A stretch of DNA of 64,000 nt from Clavulina sp. PMI_390 (taxonomy: Eukaryota > Basidiomycota > Agaricomycetes > Cantharellales > Hydnaceae): positions 8,387 to 72,386 of the forward strand of contig WIDE01000070.1 in assembly GCA_015039315.1 (NCBI GenBank), given 5' to 3'. Each line of letters opens with the position of its first letter. Position 1 is the first letter of the stretch. The notes below the pieces were generated by a model that saw only the letters and a list, made by a program, of their open reading frames with translations, had not been told where the DNA came from and did not search any database. Position numbers and translations under genes: made by a program. Shown one piece after another: positions 1-13,071 of the stretch.

Positions 1-1
1 G

Positions 2-64
2 TTGTATGCCGGCTTAACCAGATTCTCGCAGACCGGAGGGCGAGTCGCGGTGGTCGATTACTGA
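2..64 (+). CDS. Possible 3' end of a gene cut by the window edge
   Basis: From base 2 an open frame runs to a TGA at 62-64 and encodes about 20 residues ending GGRVAVVDY. The composition looks coding (G-, V- and R-rich, ending on a clean stop), but only the last residues are visible, so the gene cannot be identified. It could equally be a chance frame. Confidence 0.2.
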   Translation: MYAGLTRFSQTGGRVAVVDY

Positions 65-2171
65 GCGCCAGTCGCCTCCTACACGCAAGCAACTTAGTGA
101 AGTAAACACCACGGAATTTCTTCCTTATTTCTACTCTTTTCCCTAGAATGCGAGCTCGGTCGTATACAATAACGGCGATTTCCGTGCTCAAAAGTCTCCT
201 TTGGTACACATCAAACTAAAAAAAACCTTCTGACATTACCACAGCTCCTGTATGTCCTCGAACCATGGTTGTTTATAGGAAGTCAATCTCCCTCCCATGA
301 CTATTCCTAAAGTCAGCTGTGTATGCGTAGTTTGGACTCAGTTTGGTGGAATTACTAGGAATCAACAAGCTTCCCCCACATGACACTCTGCACCAAGAGT
401 GAATCTCTCACTGTTTCGAGGGGTTGCATCTCCTCTATCAGCATGCAAACCAGAATCGTGGCGATAGAGGGCGTGGTGCAAGATCGAGATCGGCCGATTG
501 ACAGGGCAAACTGGTGCACCAAACTGGGCAGGCCAGTCCCATGGCCGAACGGATCAGCGAATAGAGACCTCTCATAAAAATCACAAACTCTAATATCACT
601 GACAGCTGTTGTCAGAAAGCTCCGTCGCCCCTGATTGTCTGTCGTGATGCATACGGCCGATAGCTGCAGCCTAGGATCGGCTTACACAAGAAGTTGTCGC
701 GCAAACTCCTCACCAACAACCAGCCAGACTTCGCGAGGTCATCCCCTGGCGTGGTTGTAAATGGAGAAGATGATGAGGCGATGACGGTTTAGGGAGCGGT
801 TTAGGGACTGATTCTTTGAGTTTAGGCAACTGTAACAGCAGGAGAGATTCTTTACTTTTGAAAAACGGCCTTGATTGAAAATGCTGAAAATATTGACAAC
901 GAGCCGATCGCTTGTGCTGAAGCTGTTCCGATTGACGCGCCTCACTCCTACTCCCGATCTGGCGCCCACGTATGTTGCAGTGCTGACGGCAATGGAGGGC
1001 TTTCCAGATCCACGATGCACAATGCTGCGTCTGTCAATCGTGCAGCCAATTTTTGCGCATAAAAGCTCCCCCAGCTTCCGCGCGGGAGCCCATCCTTGAA
1101 GGAGCTGTCAAGTTGTGTGCTCGTGACGCGTCCGATCTCGAGCACACGCATATATACAAGTGGTAGATGTAACCCTCTGACGGAAGAAGCTATGGAAGGA
1201 AGGAATGGCGTCAGGGATTGATTCTCATCAGGGGAGAGACAAGGCTCACCCAGTGGAGGATCATGCGTGGAGATTGACTTTTTCTGAAGCCAACGAGAAT
1301 ATAGTTGGCGTCAGACTAGGTGAAGTCAGCACTTTAGTCCACAAAGTCATCTCAAGGCTTCGGGTCGGTCCATGCATCATTTAGCTTAAAAAAGGGCGGG
1401 GATTACGGCTCCTACATTTATCTGCTGGACCGGATGACAAGAGGTCTGCATTTGTGCTAGGCCGTTAGCTCTCAAAGTGAACGAACGAAACGAGGCGTCT
1501 TTGATGTGAGAGATTCCAAGCGGGCTTGACTCAACGTTGTCCGATGTTTTGGGTTCTTAAATCTGCTGACCGTGACACATCTGGCAAACATGGATGACTG
1601 CTCAGGCTACACCTCAACCAAGCAGATAGCAATAAGACGAAAATAAGAGTTAATTCAACTTCGAGTCTCCATGAATATGCCAAGCCAAGAGATGCTATGA
1701 AGGGTCAATCATCGTGCGCGCCTCAGTCCGTCAACTGCGCCGTGCAAGGCCGCACTTACTCCGGTCACGGCTCGAGCTACTCGCCGAGAATGATACAACG
1801 CTCATGGGACAACTAAGGCTCAAACCCATATGTAGACTGTTCGTGCATATGCGAGGCCTAGTTCCTTTGACCAGGGAGGGTGTGCGTAGGGCAGAGGCTG
1901 CTGAGGAGATGGAGCGTGTACCGTGACGTCACGCGTAACCTGCCTTGAAATTAAGACGCCAGCCAATGTGCAGAACGGCCCCTGAATTGGGACTAAGTCC
2001 GATAGCGCCTTTTCATTTCATCCAAAGAAATGCGTTCATGTATCCCACGTTAGTGCGGCGGTGACTTGGTTGTCAGACCAACCTTGACGTCTTGGCCTCA
2101 ACAACCCAACAACCTTGTCCTCGCCTCGTCCAACGCCTTCTCCTTCTTGTTGTTTTTTCTCGCTACACTAG
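65..2171. other. Intergenic region upstream of the P450 gene
   Basis: No recognisable gene on either strand; the open frames are short and unlike known families. The last 80 bases before the P450 start are CT-rich, as is common in fungal leaders. Nothing resembling a transposon end or tRNA was seen. Confidence 0.5.
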
Positions 2172-4726
2172 ATGTCGTCCCTCACCGCCGTATCAGACAA
2201 CTGGCGATCCCTTCTCGCATTAGCGATAGGCGGCTATCTGCTGTATCAACTGAAGCAGGTAAGCCTCTCGCTTCGACTTGGTCTGCGATAGCTCTTCGAA
2301 CATTCATCCAAACCATCATCGATCCATTTAGCTTTTCGATTGCACGATTCGCGCATCATGGCACTTGCGCAACGTCCCAGGGCCACCCCACCAAACCTAC
2401 ATGCTAGGGAACTTTGGGATGCTCACTAGTCGTCCACCAGGGCTAGGTTATAAGGATTGGCATGACAAGTATGGCAAAGTGGTTCTCTGGAGAGGGTTCT
2501 TTTCGGTATGTTTCCCCTGTTTCTCTTAACTGCGGGCACGTCGACAAATGAATGACATACTGATATCCCTTTCGTCAGCTACCTCGAGTATCGATTACCG
2601 ATAAGAAGGCCCTTAATCACATTCTCGTTCAGCAACCATACGAATTCCCGAAAAGCCCTTTTGATCGTCGACTACTTGCGAGCTTCTTAGGCCACGGTGA
2701 GCATTCCCAATCCGTGCTTTCTACACCGATATCGGAGTATCTCGGGTAGTACTCACAACACTCCTTTGGGCAGGCCTCTTTGTGGCTGATGGGAATGACC
2801 ATAAACGCCAAAGAAGAGTGATGGTATGTATCGTCATGCTACAACTTATCGACTGGCAGTCTGACCTCACCGTCACCTTGATCCAGAACCCCGCGTTTGG
2901 CTCTATTCACATGAAGGCCATGTACCCGATGTTTCTCGCCAAGGCTCAGAAGGCAAGCTAAATCATGAAGTTTCAGTACCCCGTTGCTCTCCGAGCTTAT
3001 TTTATCAACGATAGTTTCGGGACTTGTCACTAAACCTCATTGAGCAGTCTTCCGAATCTCCCCAGCGAGCTTCGATTGACCTCGTGAAGCACACGATGAA
3101 AGTCACTCTGGATGTCATCGGTGCTGCAGGTGAGCCTCAGGATCCTATCAAACCTGGAATGTGCGACGCTGTTTGACACGACCTCTTGCAGGGTTCGATT
3201 ATGATATTGGCGCGATCGAAGGAGGCGAACAGAATGAGCTGATGCGCGCATTCAACACTCTATTTGCGACGAACCGAACACTGCCATTTTTCATCCTTCT
3301 GAGAAGGATGTTCCCACTTTTCGATACACTAGTGGTATGTAGATGCTTCTCCCATGAGTTCTCCCACTCCTTCTCACTCATCGCGCTTTGACCTCCCTTC
3401 AGCCTGACAGGACCCAGATGACGCGGGATCGGAAGAATGCTCTTGAAACCATGACACGAATCGGAAAGCGTATTGTAGCTGAGAAGGGTGCCGCGATTCG
3501 AGCAGGGATCAGCTCGCTGGACGGTTCGAAGAGTTCTAGTGTTGGAAAGGATCTGATCAGCTTGCTTCGTATGTCTACCCCGCAAAGCATATCGATTACT
3601 CGACTCATCGCAACTTGTGTGTATAGTAAAAGCCAACATGGACGAGGAGCTCAAGCCTTCGCAGAGACTGAGCGACGATGAGGTGGCCGCTCGTATGTAC
3701 ATTCAGCTATTTGCCAAGCCTTCATCTGACATATGGTGTGTTCCAACAGAGATCACGACGTTTTTGTTAGTAGGGAATGAAACGACTGCGTAAGATCCTC
3801 TCCCGCCTCTCTAGCGTTCCATCATTGATGATGACTCCCATAGCACTGCGATTAACTGGAGCATATATGGGATGTTGAAGTACCCCCACGTACAAGACGC
3901 TCTTCGCGCGGAGATTCTTTCCCTTGGGACAGACTCCCCTTCGTTCAATGAGCTGAATGACCTCAAATACCTTGACGCTGTGGTGCGAGAGACTCTGAGG
4001 ATCTACCCGCCAACAGTTGGCACGTCCCGATTGGTCGCGAAAGATTGTGTTGTACCACTGGAGGCACCGATTGTGGACAAATCCGGGCGGACGATAACGG
4101 AACTCTTGTATGACGTTTTCACCGAACTTGCGCAGAGCAACCGGACACTGACGCTCTCACTCGTGTGCTATTGATAGCCTGCCTCGCGATTCAATCGTCG
4201 ACATCTCTACGGCAACCTTGAACTTGGACGAAACGGTATGGGGGCCAGATGCTGCAGAGTTCCGGCCCGAACGATGGCTCGTGAATGATGGGGAGGAAAA
4301 ATCCGCAACTGGAAAGCTCCCCGAAGGGGCTTTCCAGATGCCATCATTGGCAAGCTCAACTTTCTTGGCTGGTCCACGGAGTTGCATTGGTTTCCGGCTG
4401 GCAATGATAGAGTGAGTCACCCCCGTCCCTTCCCGTAGCTTTCCTTGACGGCACTGTCATGAATTGTCTAACGCGCTTTCTACTCATCTGTGGTCACATC
4501 GTCAGAATGAAGGTTGTCCTCTTTGCTCTCATACAATCCATCAAATTCGAGTCGGCGGTCCCTATCGAGGATATCGAATCCAATATTTTGTCAGTTCCCA
4601 AACACTATCACTTCCTAGCCCAGCGCAATCCTCATTTATTTTGTTTGTAGCATCGTCACATTCCCTCAAGTCAAGACTCAGCGCCAAAAGGGGGCCCACC
4701 TTCCAGTGTTCATATCAAGAGTATAA
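2172..4726 (+). CDS. Cytochrome P450 monooxygenase, membrane-anchored
   Basis: Haem-thiolate monooxygenase of the microsomal type; substrate unknown. The first exon (2172-2258) encodes a hydrophobic N-terminal anchor. After it come the proline-rich hinge (LRNVPGPP), the C-helix region (DHKRQRRVM), the I-helix VGNETTA (the usual A/G-G-x-E-T-T with valine first and asparagine for histidine), the K-helix ExxR as ETLR, FRPERW, and the haem-binding loop FLAGPRSCIG with the cysteine ligand near 4385. About a dozen introns interrupt the gene. One has a GC donor (2953, after AAG), the rest GT. The stop is TAA at 4724. All landmark motifs are intact, so it should be active. No terpene synthase, PKS or other backbone gene lies next to it. 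The CYP family cannot be assigned from sequence alone. Confidence 0.93.
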
Positions 4727-4783
4727 TAGCTTCACGATACTCTCTCATCCACTCCTTCATCTGCCATACCCAAGATAGCTAGC

Positions 4784-4804
4784 TCTTCTTCTTCTTCTTC
4801 TTCT
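4784..4804. repeat. (CTT)7 microsatellite in the P450 3' flank
   Basis: Seven perfect CTT units about 60 bases after the P450 stop codon, in the probable 3' UTR. Confidence 0.8.
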
Positions 4805-5061
4805 GGGTTATTGTATTGTATATCTATTCGTTCTGCAACAATCTACCCCTTCTCATATGAGTGTGCTAAATTATCGTTAGTGCGCGTTCTTTGTATTCAC
4901 AGTAGGCTTGGGTGGCGCAAGACCAGCGATCGTCAGGGTCCAATATGAGCGGTCACGTGCACCACTTGCGCCATATCTCGCCTTGGCCGTGTCTCGTCTC
5001 GATCAGTTCCAAGTGTCGCTACTGCTAAACAGAGACTCTACCGCTATACAACATCGCAATA

Positions 5062-6097
<1,036 letters not shown>

Positions 6098-6389
6098 TTT
6101 GATCATTTTCCCATCTTCTGTTGCTTTGCGGTTCCTTTTCCAGCTGTATATGGTGGTGTGAGAGTGAGGACTGTGCCCGTGTAATATCACATCTTGGGAT
6201 TGCTCCCGTCCCTACTTGCTCAGTGTGCACTCCTCGTAAGAGAAAGAAAGCCCCACGGCACGGAGCCCACTCATGCATCCTACCCGAGGATTTCTTTGCT
6301 TGTGGTCCCTCCAGGGCCTCCTCATAATATCTGCTCGACGTTTCCTGCTCCCCAGCGAGGAAGGGTGACATACTGTGACAGCATGAAAA

Positions 6390-6407
6390 CATCCGCGTTT
6401 GCGGATG
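6390..6407. promoter_or_regulatory. Inverted repeat upstream of the first HsbA-like gene
   Basis: CATCCGC, a 4-nt spacer, then GCGGATG: a perfect 7-bp inverted repeat about 180 bp upstream of the ATG at 6589. GCGGATG recurs near AATCACC upstream of the third copy (about 9762-9776). It could be a binding site for a dimeric Zn-cluster-type factor, but this rests on two instances only. A strongly CT-rich tract (about 6500-6585) runs up to the ATG. Confidence 0.25.
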
Positions 6408-6588
6408 CAATCACCCTGCCGTGGGGTAATATGACGCTGTCAAGCATACCTTACCCTTTGCCCCACACTGGGCGGGAAACTGATAAATAGCTTTGGTTCT
6501 AGTCTCTTCCCGCCAACTCCCCCTTGTTCCCCGCCCCCCTCCACCAAAACCTCTACCCTTCCCCCGAAAAACCCAGCATTGCCTCATC

Positions 6589-7348
6589 ATGTTCTGGAGA
6601 TCACATACACCCACCGTCGAGGATATCCAAGCCCACATCGATGAACTTCACAGTCGTGCCGACCAGTTAGACAAAGCCCTCGAGCGAGCCCCGCATATGA
6701 ACTACCTGTACGCATCTTCTCCTTCTTGCCGCTACTTAGCCCTCCTAGACTCATCATGTTTTTGGACTTTCAGTGACGCAATGTGGATTGCTCGAGCAAC
6801 ATACCGCCTCGGTGCCTATCTTGGCACTTGCACCAATGATACGCTCACGGTCCCCGACCCCGTGGACCACGACAAAGCCAGCGTGGTCCTCCAGAAAGTA
6901 CAAGACATGACGCCGGTCGTCATTACCGCCTGTGATCGGTGCGGGAAAGCAAAAAAGGACTTCGAACGGCTAATGGTCATGAGCATAGTCAAAATTCGTA
7001 CGTCTCTACAATATCACCACCGGCTATTGTCGGCAATAGCCATATGATTTGGATTGCTAATGAGCTCTTGTGGTGTGTTACAGAGCTGCGCTGGGTTGCA
7101 GGTCATCAACGAGCATTCGCCGATGCCTTGCTAAAACGAGCCCCCGACGACCTTAAGCCCGAGGGACAAAGGATTGCGAACAAGCTTCTCGTGACGTTTG
7201 ATGAGTACGTCGGAGTTCCTCTTCCCTGGTATATTCTATTATGGCTGATCTAGACCCCTTCATCCTTTCTAGTTTACTGGATCTATATGGCGTGACGCTT
7301 GCAGGCGGCCCACTTTCCGAGAAAGAGGCCAAGGGTTCAACTGCATAA
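6589..7348 (+). CDS. HsbA-like small protein, copy 1 (no signal peptide)
   Basis: Four exons (6589-6707, 6774-6997, 7084-7204, 7273-7348) encode 179 residues starting MFWRSHTPTVEDIQAHIDEL. The pattern of amphipathic helices fits the HsbA domain: an early LDKAL helix, a TxxVPDPVD turn, PVVITACDRCGKAKKDFE, then the QRAFADALLKRAPDDLKPEG block and a final FDELLDLYG helix. Known HsbA proteins are secreted and bind hydrophobic surfaces, recruiting hydrolases. Here the N-terminus is charged and has no hydrophobic leader, so a cytosolic location is inferred. Start chosen because the M-F-W-R-S opening recurs in copies 1-4. Function unknown. Confidence 0.8.
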
Positions 7349-8092
7349 TCGCTCGGTACATATTACATCACTCAGGGTCATAATTGGTATACGCTGTGCG
7401 CACTGTATCTCCATAATGTCTGGCTCCTTAGCGTCTCTCTACATACTACATTGTATCTCTTTATGTTGAAATAGCTGTCCTCGGAAGTCTGCCAGGATAG
7501 GCACTATAGTGGCTGGAATATATTGCATGTATTAGTATTGATATGACTGCGGCCGAGGGTTCGACTGCTTTTACTAGCACTTTCATCTCCTTTATACGTG
7601 GATGTGGACTCAGTCCGATGATGCCCGCCCATCATTGGGTATGGCCAAAGAGGAAGCGTTAGTGCCTGGCTATCATAGCGTCTCTTGCACCAAAACGGCA
7701 AGTCCGGTTTTTCTCCAGGATCGGGCATCATATGCCTAACGCCCACATGAGGCACGGAGACGCAGCTGAGAAAGGATCCAGTATGAGTGAACTAGTCATT
7801 ATAATGAGACAGCGGCGCAGTATCGCAGCCATTCCACAGCGCGGCCTCCTATATGCTGCTCTGGCCATCCTCTGAGCTTGGCGTGTAGAACAGGGTCCGC
7901 GATGCCTCCCCCGCAGCCTGGATCTGTGTGAGCCTGCGCACAAGAATGTAAGGTTGTGGCCGGATGGACTCTTCTCTGCCGCGAGCACCAGCATTACGGT
8001 GCTGATGAGAGTTCTCTTAAGTTCGCGCTTCATCGCTCTGTCCCGTTGGTTGACCACCTCTTCCGATACCACTTCGACTCTGCATCATCGCT
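7349..8092. other. Spacer between HsbA-like copies 1 and 2
   Basis: No gene recognised. It should hold the terminator of copy 1 and the promoter of copy 2; I found no remnant of a further copy. Confidence 0.5.
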
Positions 8093-8893
8093 ATGTTCTT
8101 CTGGAGATCCAGGCCAACTATCGAGGACATCCAAGCTCATATTGATGAGATACATTTGCGAGTTACCGAGTTGGATCGAGCGCTCGAGCGGGCTCCACAA
8201 ATGAGTTTGATGTCGGTCATTTCATTCCCATTTTCCCCCGACGGAGCGCTCGCTCAGTCACTTTACTCACTCGATCATCTCCCCCACATTGACTCATATC
8301 TCCCCATATCCCGGTGCCCGTGTATACAACAGGGATGCCGCGTGGATCGGTCGAGCGACCTATCGCCTCGGAACCTACCTGGGCACTTGCGCCGCCGACA
8401 CGCGTAGGGTTCCGGACCCAGTTGACCGCGAAAAGCTTGATGGCCTCCTCCAGCAAGTCCGAGACATCACGCCTGCAGTCATCAGCGTTTGTGATCGGAC
8501 CGCGAGAGCCAAAGCAGACTTTGAGCGATTGTTGATTATAAGCATCGTGCGGATACGTATGTATCATTCCATCCTTTCATTTACCCTTGCATCTGGGGTA
8601 ATAATTGATGAGAGGCGGGGCTTGATTTTGTAGAATTACGCTCGGTTGCAAGTCAACAGCGAGCGTTTTCCGATGCACTGCTGAATCGGTCCCCCGAAGA
8701 ACTCAGACCTGAGGGGGAACAGATTGCAAACAGAATACTGGTGACGTTCGATCAGTATGTGATATATCGTTTACCTGCAGGCATTCGTCTTGGACTGACA
8801 TGCTCATGCAGACTTCTGGCGGTCTATGGCATAACACTACAAGGTGGCCCACTTGCTGTGGAGCATGATGTGAGGGATCTAATACCCATGTAG
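8093..8893 (+). CDS. HsbA-like small protein, copy 2
   Basis: Exons 8093-8211, 8333-8556, 8634-8754 and 8812-8893 give 181 residues opening MFFWRSRPTIEDIQAHIDEI. Internal exon lengths (119, 224, 121 nt) equal those of copy 1. Conserved blocks include VPDPVD, RDITPAVISVCDRTA and QRAFSDALLNRSPEELRPEG. Serine replaces the tryptophan of LRWVA/LLWVA seen in copies 1 and 3. The first donor (GTCGGT) is weak but keeps the frame found in all copies. A further intron starting at 8871 (GTGAGG) and ending at a TTGCAG near 8913 would replace the last residues with a tail running to a stop at 9013. Transcript data would decide between the two ends. No signal peptide. Confidence 0.75.
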
Positions 8894-9912
8894 ACTTTCC
8901 CCTTCTTGCAGAACGTCGTAAGTGCTGTGGCTCAGGACGTTCCCCAACAAGCCGCCCTCGATGTTGTTGTACCAGAGGGCAGGAACCAGGGTGTGCACGT
9001 TCACCTCTCCTAGTTTCTCACTGCCCATATGATACAGAGACCAGAATGTATATGTACTTCTTCATGTTGAAATAATTGGTGACTTTGCCCAGGGTTTGGA
9101 TCGCAGAGAAAAGCAGCGGGCCTAGGTACGCCTACTCACATGAAATAATGGTCCGGCGAGTGGATAAGATGCTCAGAATGGAAATATGTGCCAAAAACTT
9201 CGGTGCTACACGAATCCATGGTGCGAGATGGTCATGATTACCAGCGTGAGTGAGGTGAAATTCGCGTAGGGGCAGTGGGGGAGGCACAGAGTGGCGTATG
9301 ACCAGGAATGAGTCAGCTCGAGAAGATTTCATCTCTTGTCATGAAGGCAATGATGGATGTTTGCATTGGATGCACTCAGACGTTGATCCATGAAAGGCGT
9401 CAGCTGGGCAGATATGATGAAGCTCTGTGGGGCCCTGACTAAGACTCGTCTATTAGCTTACAAAAATCGAAAGAGAGCTACTGGTATGAGTTGGGATGTC
9501 TCTAGCCTGCTCTTATGAAGCGCCCAATGGCAGAAGGAGAGCTGCATGTGGAAATTGTTTGTTTGCTCTTGTTTACGGGCCCGCTCCGGCTGATACTGAT
9601 GCCGCAGACTAACACGCTACACCACCTCCTATGTTGAAAATGCGCATGATGATCTCAACTACGCCGCGCGGGAGACGGCCACTGCTTCAGAATCATGATG
9701 CAGTACTAACGCGCGTTGACTGTGATGCAGCCCATCATACAATCCGAGCCGTTCCGAAGCTTAATCACCGCGGATGATAGCATGACGAATCTTAGTGACT
9801 ACGTTGCCGATGGGATCGCTCCCTCGCCTGCATAGCTATATTTTCTCTGGCCCCATTCTTATACCTGAGCTGCAGCAGACTTTGCTCAGTGACATTACAA
9901 ACACCCTTCATC
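8894..9912. other. Spacer between HsbA-like copies 2 and 3
   Basis: Bases 8914-9013 may be an alternative last exon of copy 2. Beyond that no gene or repeat was recognised. Confidence 0.45.
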
Positions 9913-10681
9913 ATGTTCTGGAGATCGAAACCTACCGTCGAGGATATTCAAGCGCATATCGACGAATTACATGCTCGTGTGACTGAGCTAGAACATGCAC
10001 TCGAGCGCGCTCCTCAGATGAATTATTTGTGCGTATTTTCTTCACCGCTCGCCCGCGTTTTGCATTCAGCATAGGCCGTCGCGCAGTTTGACTCATAGAA
10101 CCGTTCAATTTTCTGCAGGGATGCTATAGGGATAGGCCAAGCAGCGTACCGTCTGGGGGCCTACCTAAAGACCTGCACGACAGACACGCGCAATGTCCCT
10201 GATCCAGTTGACCACGAACAAATGGAAGTAGTCCTCCAGCAAGTACGGGACATCACCCCAGCAGTCATTAGCATCTGCGACCGAACCGCCAAGGCGAAAA
10301 AACACCTTGAACGTTTATCCGTCACCAGGATAGTCAGGATCCGTGAGTAGTTTGTCATCCTGACCAACTCGTCCTTAGACCTACGCTGACTGAGCTCTGG
10401 ACTCTAGAGCTGCTGTGGGTTGCAAGCCATCAGCGTGCATTCGCTGATGCACTACTAAAGAGATTCCCAAAGGATCTTGTTCCAGAGGGGGAGCAATACG
10501 CACAAAAACAGATTGCAGCTTTCGACGAGTACGTACCATGCCCAAGTCTCCTTGATTACATTTCGGCCTGACTGACATACGTTCATTCCCCGATAGGTTA
10601 CTAAGAGTATTTGACGTGTCCCTCCAACGTAGTTCACTATCTGCCAATGATGCCAAAGAGGCTATTCCAGTTATGTTGTAA
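9913..10681 (+). CDS. HsbA-like small protein, copy 3
   Basis: Exons 9913-10028, 10119-10342, 10408-10528 and 10597-10681 encode 181 residues beginning MFWRSKPTVEDIQAHIDEL. The second and third exons are again 224 and 121 nt. Family blocks are present: LGAYLKTCTTDTRNVPDPVD, RDITPAVISICDRTAKAKK and HQRAFADALLKRFPKDLVPE. The C-terminus (after FDELLRVFDVSLQR) diverges, as in every copy. No leader peptide, so predicted intracellular. Function unknown beyond the HsbA-like fold. Confidence 0.8.
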
Positions 10682-11466
10682 TTCTACAGCCCAGGGCCAC
10701 ATTCCGCGCTACACGATCACGTCTCATACAATACCCACACTCTGCATGACTGTACTCTATCACATACCCCTTGTAATAACTGCATCAACCATATATGATT
10801 TTTTTTTCTCTCACGAATCGGATTTCTAGAGGGTATCATTCGGTGTTCGGGGTGGATTGACCAGACCTCACCTTGACGGCTCGGGGCGCGCAACGTCGCC
10901 GTACACATGAACAAACAGTACGTCATGTGTGCGTCTAGACTCTTCTCCCATTCTATGGTAACTTAATGAGTTCCAACCTTTGTTCCTTTTCTCTGAGACA
11001 ACACACGAAAATCAGTTACTGGATTTGTTTATAGAGGCGAAAGTCATTGAGTTAAACAGCAGCTGATCGCTTTCTAACCTGAACAGGATACATGGGAGTT
11101 GATGAGGCTGCCATATGCTACACACGGAGGGGATGAATTAGTGTGCAAGCACGGCAGGGCCGCAGTGTGGCATTGTAGAGGCTCGCAGTTAGCACAGCTC
11201 AGCGATTCTTGCTGCGACAATGCCCTCCTTCTGCAAGACCAGTCTAAAGACTCCGATGCTTGACTTGGTCTCAGTCGATAGCTGTGCCGGATCTAGTGCC
11301 GGAGAAACCCCTTTTCTTGCCCACCGTAGTTCAATTCAACGCACTGTGGCTGGCATCCTCATGTTGGTACTGATGGGGACTCTCCTTCCTTCCCACTCAC
11401 CGTCCGTCCTGCTTCTTGGACCAGCTAGCTGCGTCGGGTAATAACTCGGGCCCCGCAGCTTTCAGT
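10682..11466. other. Spacer between HsbA-like copies 3 and 4
   Basis: No gene recognised. Short open frames here show no family resemblance and lack splice support. Confidence 0.5.
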
Positions 11467-12281
11467 ATGTTTTGGAGAGCTCCTCCGACGATTGAAGTGA
11501 TCCAGGCACACATCAATGAGATGCATGCGCGCGTAATCGAGCTGGACCAGGCGATCGAGCGGGCCCCACACATGAATCTCGTGTAAGCTTGTTCTCTCGT
11601 TCACCGTACTTTCCCGCGGACCACGCCGCCGCTCTTTCAGAGATCTCACTATCTGATACATCCTTCAACACAAAACCCCACTGCTAACTCACAGTGATGC
11701 GGCATGGGTTGGCCGAGCGACATACCGCCTGGGCGCGTATATCGGCACTTCAACAGCAGACACACGCCACGTTCCTGATCCCATTGACCATGCCAAGGCC
11801 GAAGAGATCTTGCAGCAAGTGCGAGAGATGACTCCTGCGGTCATCTCCGTGTGCGCCAGGACGGCAACGGCGAAAAAGGACTTTGAGAAGTTATATGTGA
11901 CCAAGCTCGTTAAATTTCGTGAGTTATAGACAAATATAGCTGGATATAGTTGTGTAATTTCTCTCGCCTGACAATTGCTATGCGGTGAGAACAGAGCTGA
12001 AATGGGTCGCGGGTCATCAGCGCGCGTTTGCTGAGGCGTTGTTGAAGAGAGCCCCTGCGGATCTCAAGCCTGAAGGGGAACAGATCTCGAATAGGCTAAT
12101 TGAGATATTTGATGAGTACGTGACTATCTATTCTTCTCCCTCATGTGAAGACCGACCCTGACGAGCCCGTGTGTCCAGCCTCTTGAAGCTCTATGGTATA
12201 CCATCGCTAGGCGCTCTACCCACAACTGGGGAGACTGTACCACCTGCTTCGGCTGAGCCTCCTGCGGAAACTAGCTCATAG
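11467..12281 (+). CDS. HsbA-like small protein, copy 4
   Basis: Exons 11467-11582, 11695-11918, 11995-12115 and 12179-12281 encode 187 residues opening MFWRAPPTIEVIQAHINEMH. The 224- and 121-nt internal exons are conserved. It carries RATYRLGAYIGTSTADTRHV, REMTPAVISVCARTATAKKD and HQRAFAEALLKRAPADLKPE. A Pro/Ala/Thr-rich tail follows FDELLKLYG. This is the copy closest to the HsbA consensus in its third exon. No signal peptide. Confidence 0.8.
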
Positions 12282-13071
12282 TTGTTGATCTCCTCGTTTC
12301 CTTACCTCTGTACATTAGGCATTCTGTTGAGCTGGGGGAGCCTGACTTTGTCGCGATGGTAGCGTAGCAGTGCCAAGGAGATCTGTTACGATTTTTCGCC
12401 AGGAGTTTGTGTTATCAAACCAATAGCCCCTCCCTCCCTCCCCACCCCCGCCCCCCATTTCTCGAGTGAATCTGAGCCTCGTATGACCATGTAGAACGGT
12501 GAATCATTTGCGCTGATCTTTATCCTATAGAGACGACTTGGCCTTCGTACGTGCTGGTCTCAAAAAACAGCACCTAGACCTATTTCCAATGTCTCTGAGT
12601 AAAGCTAGGGGCTATTATTTCTCTCTGCCTAAGCCAACTTCTTCTTGTCAAACCCACCAGCATGAAATAAGAATGAGTCATTGTAGGAGGTCCTTGGCCA
12701 CGCCATTCATCGGATTTTCCGATGGGAGGTTGAGTAGTTCCCACGCGCCACCTCTCATTCTTACTTCCACGTCTACTCCATCCCCTCCGCGTCCCGCCCG
12801 CCGACAACGTCGTCCGAGGCGTCCGAAGCCACCCAGACACTAAAGAGCTCACGTGCACTGCTGTGACTATGAAGTCACCATGTGAAAAAGGGGCGAATCG
12901 ATGCTTTGAGGTCTCGAAGCCTCGAAAGAAGCACGGACCCGACGATCCGCCACTGTTTGGAGGTCTCGACAGTTCTTGTGATGTCTCTCCCTTCGACCCC
13001 TCTCCCCTCTCATGCTTTCCCCCATCATCACTATCGAGCTCGTCGCCCGCCGGCATACAGATCTCATAGCG
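12282..13071. other. Spacer between HsbA-like copy 4 and the membrane protein gene
   Basis: Contains a very C-rich run (12427-12456, listed separately). No gene recognised; open frames at 12.5-12.9 kb have low-complexity Pro/Arg composition and no family match. Confidence 0.5.
12427..12456 (-). other. G-quadruplex-type motif on the minus strand
   Basis: On the plus strand six runs of three to six C are separated by single bases, giving six G-runs with one-base loops on the minus strand. This exceeds the usual four-run G-quadruplex definition. It lies 146 bases after the stop of HsbA-like copy 4. Confidence 0.6.

Noticed and set aside
12538..12843. A 101-codon open frame
   Set aside because: Pro/Arg low-complexity translation of a GC-rich spacer, without a family match.
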